Below, piece by piece: positions 6,049-7,295 of a DNA stretch of 7,295 nt (position 1 is its first letter; each line of letters starts with the position of its first letter). The DNA lies in assembly GCA_934394545.1 (NCBI GenBank), contig CAKRRG010000104.1:1-7295 (forward strand), read 5' to 3'. Below the pieces are notes generated by a model. The model was not told the origin of the DNA. It saw only the letters and a list, made by a program, of their open reading frames with translations, and searched no databases. The position numbers and the translations under genes are program-made. Source of the stretch: an uncultured Blautia sp. Lineage in GTDB: Bacteria; Bacillota; Clostridia; Lachnospirales; Lachnospiraceae.

Positions 6049-6978
6049 ATGAAATTAAAAGGAAGTTTACATTATGTAACAACTTGCAAGGGCAGCGACC
6101 AGAGGAAAAAGAATGGAAACCCTCTTGTACATAATTTTGTAACGCTTAGCGCCTGCGCCGCGTTGGCAATGATTTTTGCAGTAGGCTCAAAGGTGGTTGA
6201 TTCAGCTCCCAGAAGCCAGGTGTATGCGGCCTCAGATGAGAAGAATGAATCAGCTGGGCTTTGGATGGATTCCGGAATTGTAGATTATGATCTTCCTACT
6301 GGAATTGCCGGCATGGTAACCAGTGTGGCAGATACTCCATCAGCAGGAACTTCTGTTACGCGGATCGGAACCTCCTGTGAACGGGTCATGGTGGGACAGC
6401 GTGTTAAGAGAGTAAAGGGAAATGCAGACGAGCTGAATGTAGGTGATTCTATGGCTGATACTGTAGAAAGCCTTGATGCAGCTGCGGTATCCATGTCTGC
6501 TAATCCTAAGATGATGACAGACACAGACTATGATAATCTGCTCCATATTGTGGAGGCAGAGGCCGGAACCGAGGATATTAAAGGCCGTGTTCTGATAGCG
6601 AATGTAATCATGAACCGCCTTTCCCATGATGAGTTTCCGGATACTATCTCAGGTGTAATCCTGGATCAGAGAAACGGAATTCCTCAGTTTTCTCCGGTTT
6701 ACGATGGAAAATTCTATGAGGTAACCGTAACGGATGAGACCAGGGAAGCTGTGAAGCAGGCTTTGGAAGGTACGGATTATTCAGAGGGAGCGCTTTTCTT
6801 TATTCAGCGTTCTGCTGCTGAGAAGCAGAACGTATCCTGGTTTGATAAAGATTTAAAAAAATTATTCAAGTATGGTGTTCACGAATTTTACACCTATCCA
6901 GATGAAACGGATGTGCTAAACAGCGGAAGTGATTCTACAGCAGATGAAACAAACGTAGTTCAGATGGTAAAAAGATAG
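6049..6978 (+). CDS. SleB-family cell wall hydrolase, secreted or membrane-anchored
   Basis: The 309-residue protein has three parts. A basic N-terminus of about 29 residues leads into a hydrophobic segment at about 30-50 (NFVTLSACAALAMIFAVG), acting as signal peptide or anchor. A polar, low-complexity region of about 100 residues without recognised motifs follows. The C-terminal SleB-type hydrolase domain (PF07486) covers about 160-283. It shows LLHIVEAEAG with the probable catalytic Glu171, then VLIANVIMNRL, FPDTISGVI, PQFSPV, GALFF and a closing GVHEFY. The family cleaves peptidoglycan, in SleB as a lytic transglycosylase of spore cortex. ATG 6049 is chosen because AAGGA at 6035-6039 lies nine bases before it; an in-frame GTG at 6031 would destroy that site. 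A housekeeping promoter and its own terminator make it monocistronic, favouring a growth or division role over a purely sporulation role, which is inference. Confidence 0.9.
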   Translation: MKLKGSLHYVTTCKGSDQRKKNGNPLVHNFVTLSACAALAMIFAVGSKVVDSAPRSQVYAASDEKNESAGLWMDSGIVDYDLPTGIAGMVTSVADTPSAGTSVTRIGTSCERVMVGQRVKRVKGNADELNVGDSMADTVESLDAAAVSMSANPKMMTDTDYDNLLHIVEAEAGTEDIKGRVLIANVIMNRLSHDEFPDTISGVILDQRNGIPQFSPVYDGKFYEVTVTDETREAVKQALEGTDYSEGALFFIQRSAAEKQNVSWFDKDLKKLFKYGVHEFYTYPDETDVLNSGSDSTADETNVVQMVKR

Positions 6979-7028
6979 AAATCATAAATAAAATTTATTA
7001 CTTAACATTCTGTAATAAAAGGCAAAAA

Positions 7029-7063
7029 GCTATCTGGCAAATAAAATCCAGGTAGCCTTTTTT
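7029..7063 (+). terminator. Intrinsic terminator of the wall hydrolase gene
   Basis: GCTATCTGG at 7029-7037 pairs with CCAGGTAGC at 7048-7056 (one T-G pair) around a ten-base loop, followed by a C and seven T residues to 7063. An A-run precedes the stem, so it could act weakly in the other direction too. Confidence 0.88.
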
Positions 7064-7072
7064 AATTTGGTG

Positions 7073-7101
7073 TTGATTTAGCACGGTGAAGTATGTATAA
7101 T
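7073..7101 (+). promoter_or_regulatory. Promoter of thrC
   Basis: TTGATT at 7073-7078 and a perfect TATAAT at 7096-7101 are 17 bases apart. It begins ten bases after the preceding terminator, so thrC starts a new transcription unit with a leader of about 100 bases. Confidence 0.8.
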
Positions 7102-7131
7102 ACCTGTAAAGTCGAACTACGATAAAAAAGA

Positions 7132-7173
7132 GACGGCTATTCTTAAGGCAGTATTGCTTTTTAGGAAGCTGTC
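7132..7173 (+). promoter_or_regulatory. Long imperfect hairpin in the thrC leader
   Basis: Three stem blocks stack: GACGGC 7132-7137 with GCTGTC 7168-7173, TTCTT 7140-7144 with AGGAA 7163-7167, and AAGGCA 7145-7150 with TGCTTT 7155-7160. The loop is GTAT, with two-base bulges on each side, giving 17 pairs including three G-T. No T-run follows, so it is not an intrinsic terminator. It ends 21 bases before the ribosome site. It does not match the T-box or any riboswitch I recognise. Confidence 0.5.
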
Positions 7174-7205
7174 CCATAATAATAAGCGAAAGGCAGGAAT
7201 AACAA

Positions 7206-7295
7206 ATGCAGGTAATGTACCAGAGCACCAGAGGAAAAGGAGAACCGGTAACCGCTTCTCAGGCTATTTTGAAGGGACTTTCTGAAGATGGAGGG
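7206..7295 (+). CDS. thrC: Threonine synthase, N-terminal 30 residues (runs off window)
   Basis: The frame opens at ATG 7206 and is still open at the last base. The N-terminus reads MQVMYQSTRGKGEPVTASQA and then ILKGLSEDGG. This is the diagnostic start of bacterial threonine synthase, which opens with Y-x-S-T-R-G, then V-S/T-A-S/P-x-A-I-L-x-G-L-A/S-x-D-G-G-L. The enzyme is a pyridoxal-phosphate enzyme that converts O-phosphohomoserine to threonine and phosphate in the cytoplasm. The PLP-binding lysine lies beyond the window. AGGA at 7195-7198 is seven bases before ATG 7206; ATG 7215 is in frame but lies inside the conserved N-terminus and has poorer spacing. It has its own promoter and a structured leader. 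Confidence 0.9.
   Translation, partial: MQVMYQSTRGKGEPVTASQAILKGLSEDGG

Noticed and set aside
7102..7205. A threonine T-box or other known riboswitch before thrC
   Set aside because: The leader is only about 100 bases and lacks the T-box sequence, the AGAGA and GGTG motifs and any terminator.
1..7295. CRISPR array, insertion sequence with terminal repeats, or prophage genes
   Set aside because: No regularly spaced repeats, transposase, integrase or phage structural gene could be read on either strand. The only direct repeat is the two-copy purine motif at 5771-5817.

Overview
The window looks like the chromosome of a low-GC Gram-positive anaerobe, most likely a gut Lachnospiraceae (Blautia/Dorea/Ruminococcus type). 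The evidence is the AT-rich sequence with strong AGGAG ribosome binding sites and sigma-A promoters, a T-box leader controlling a yeast-type leuA, a tRNA-Pro(GGG) without encoded CCA, a SleB-family wall hydrolase and the start of a clostridial-type thrC. The genus assignment is inference.

The left part (1 to about 3260) looks like accessory DNA in decay. It holds the 3' end of a DUF2442-like gene, a small gene broken by one extra G, a gene-poor stretch ending in a very strong hairpin terminator, an intact AAA-ATPase-like/PD-(D/E)XK protein with its own promoter, and a decayed N-terminal fragment of a Uma2-family nuclease gene. All are on the + strand and none shows metabolic linkage to another.

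The centre (3262-3386) is a tRNA-Pro(GGG) gene on the - strand with its own promoter and a weak terminator. The broken Uma2 fragment runs up to the 3' end of this tRNA, so the tRNA probably marks the border between variable and core DNA. No second copy of the tRNA end was found in the window, so an integration event is not proven.

The right part (3427-7295) is core-like and on the + strand. It contains a spacer with two hairpins, a consensus promoter, a complete leucine T-box leader (specifier CUC, UGGU in the antiterminator bulge) and leuA for 2-isopropylmalate synthase. Next comes a 344-base spacer with a small direct repeat and a perfect TTGACA-17-TATAAT promoter, then a secreted or membrane-anchored SleB-family hydrolase with a terminator. 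Last is a promoter, a structured leader and the first 30 codons of thrC. leuA and thrC are both amino-acid biosynthesis genes, but each has its own control region, so they are not one operon.

I found no convincing new multi-gene system. The best leads are the tRNA-Pro border with the broken Uma2 gene, the single-base frameshift in the small gene, the structured thrC leader, and the duplicated purine repeat after leuA with one complementary pyrimidine tract.
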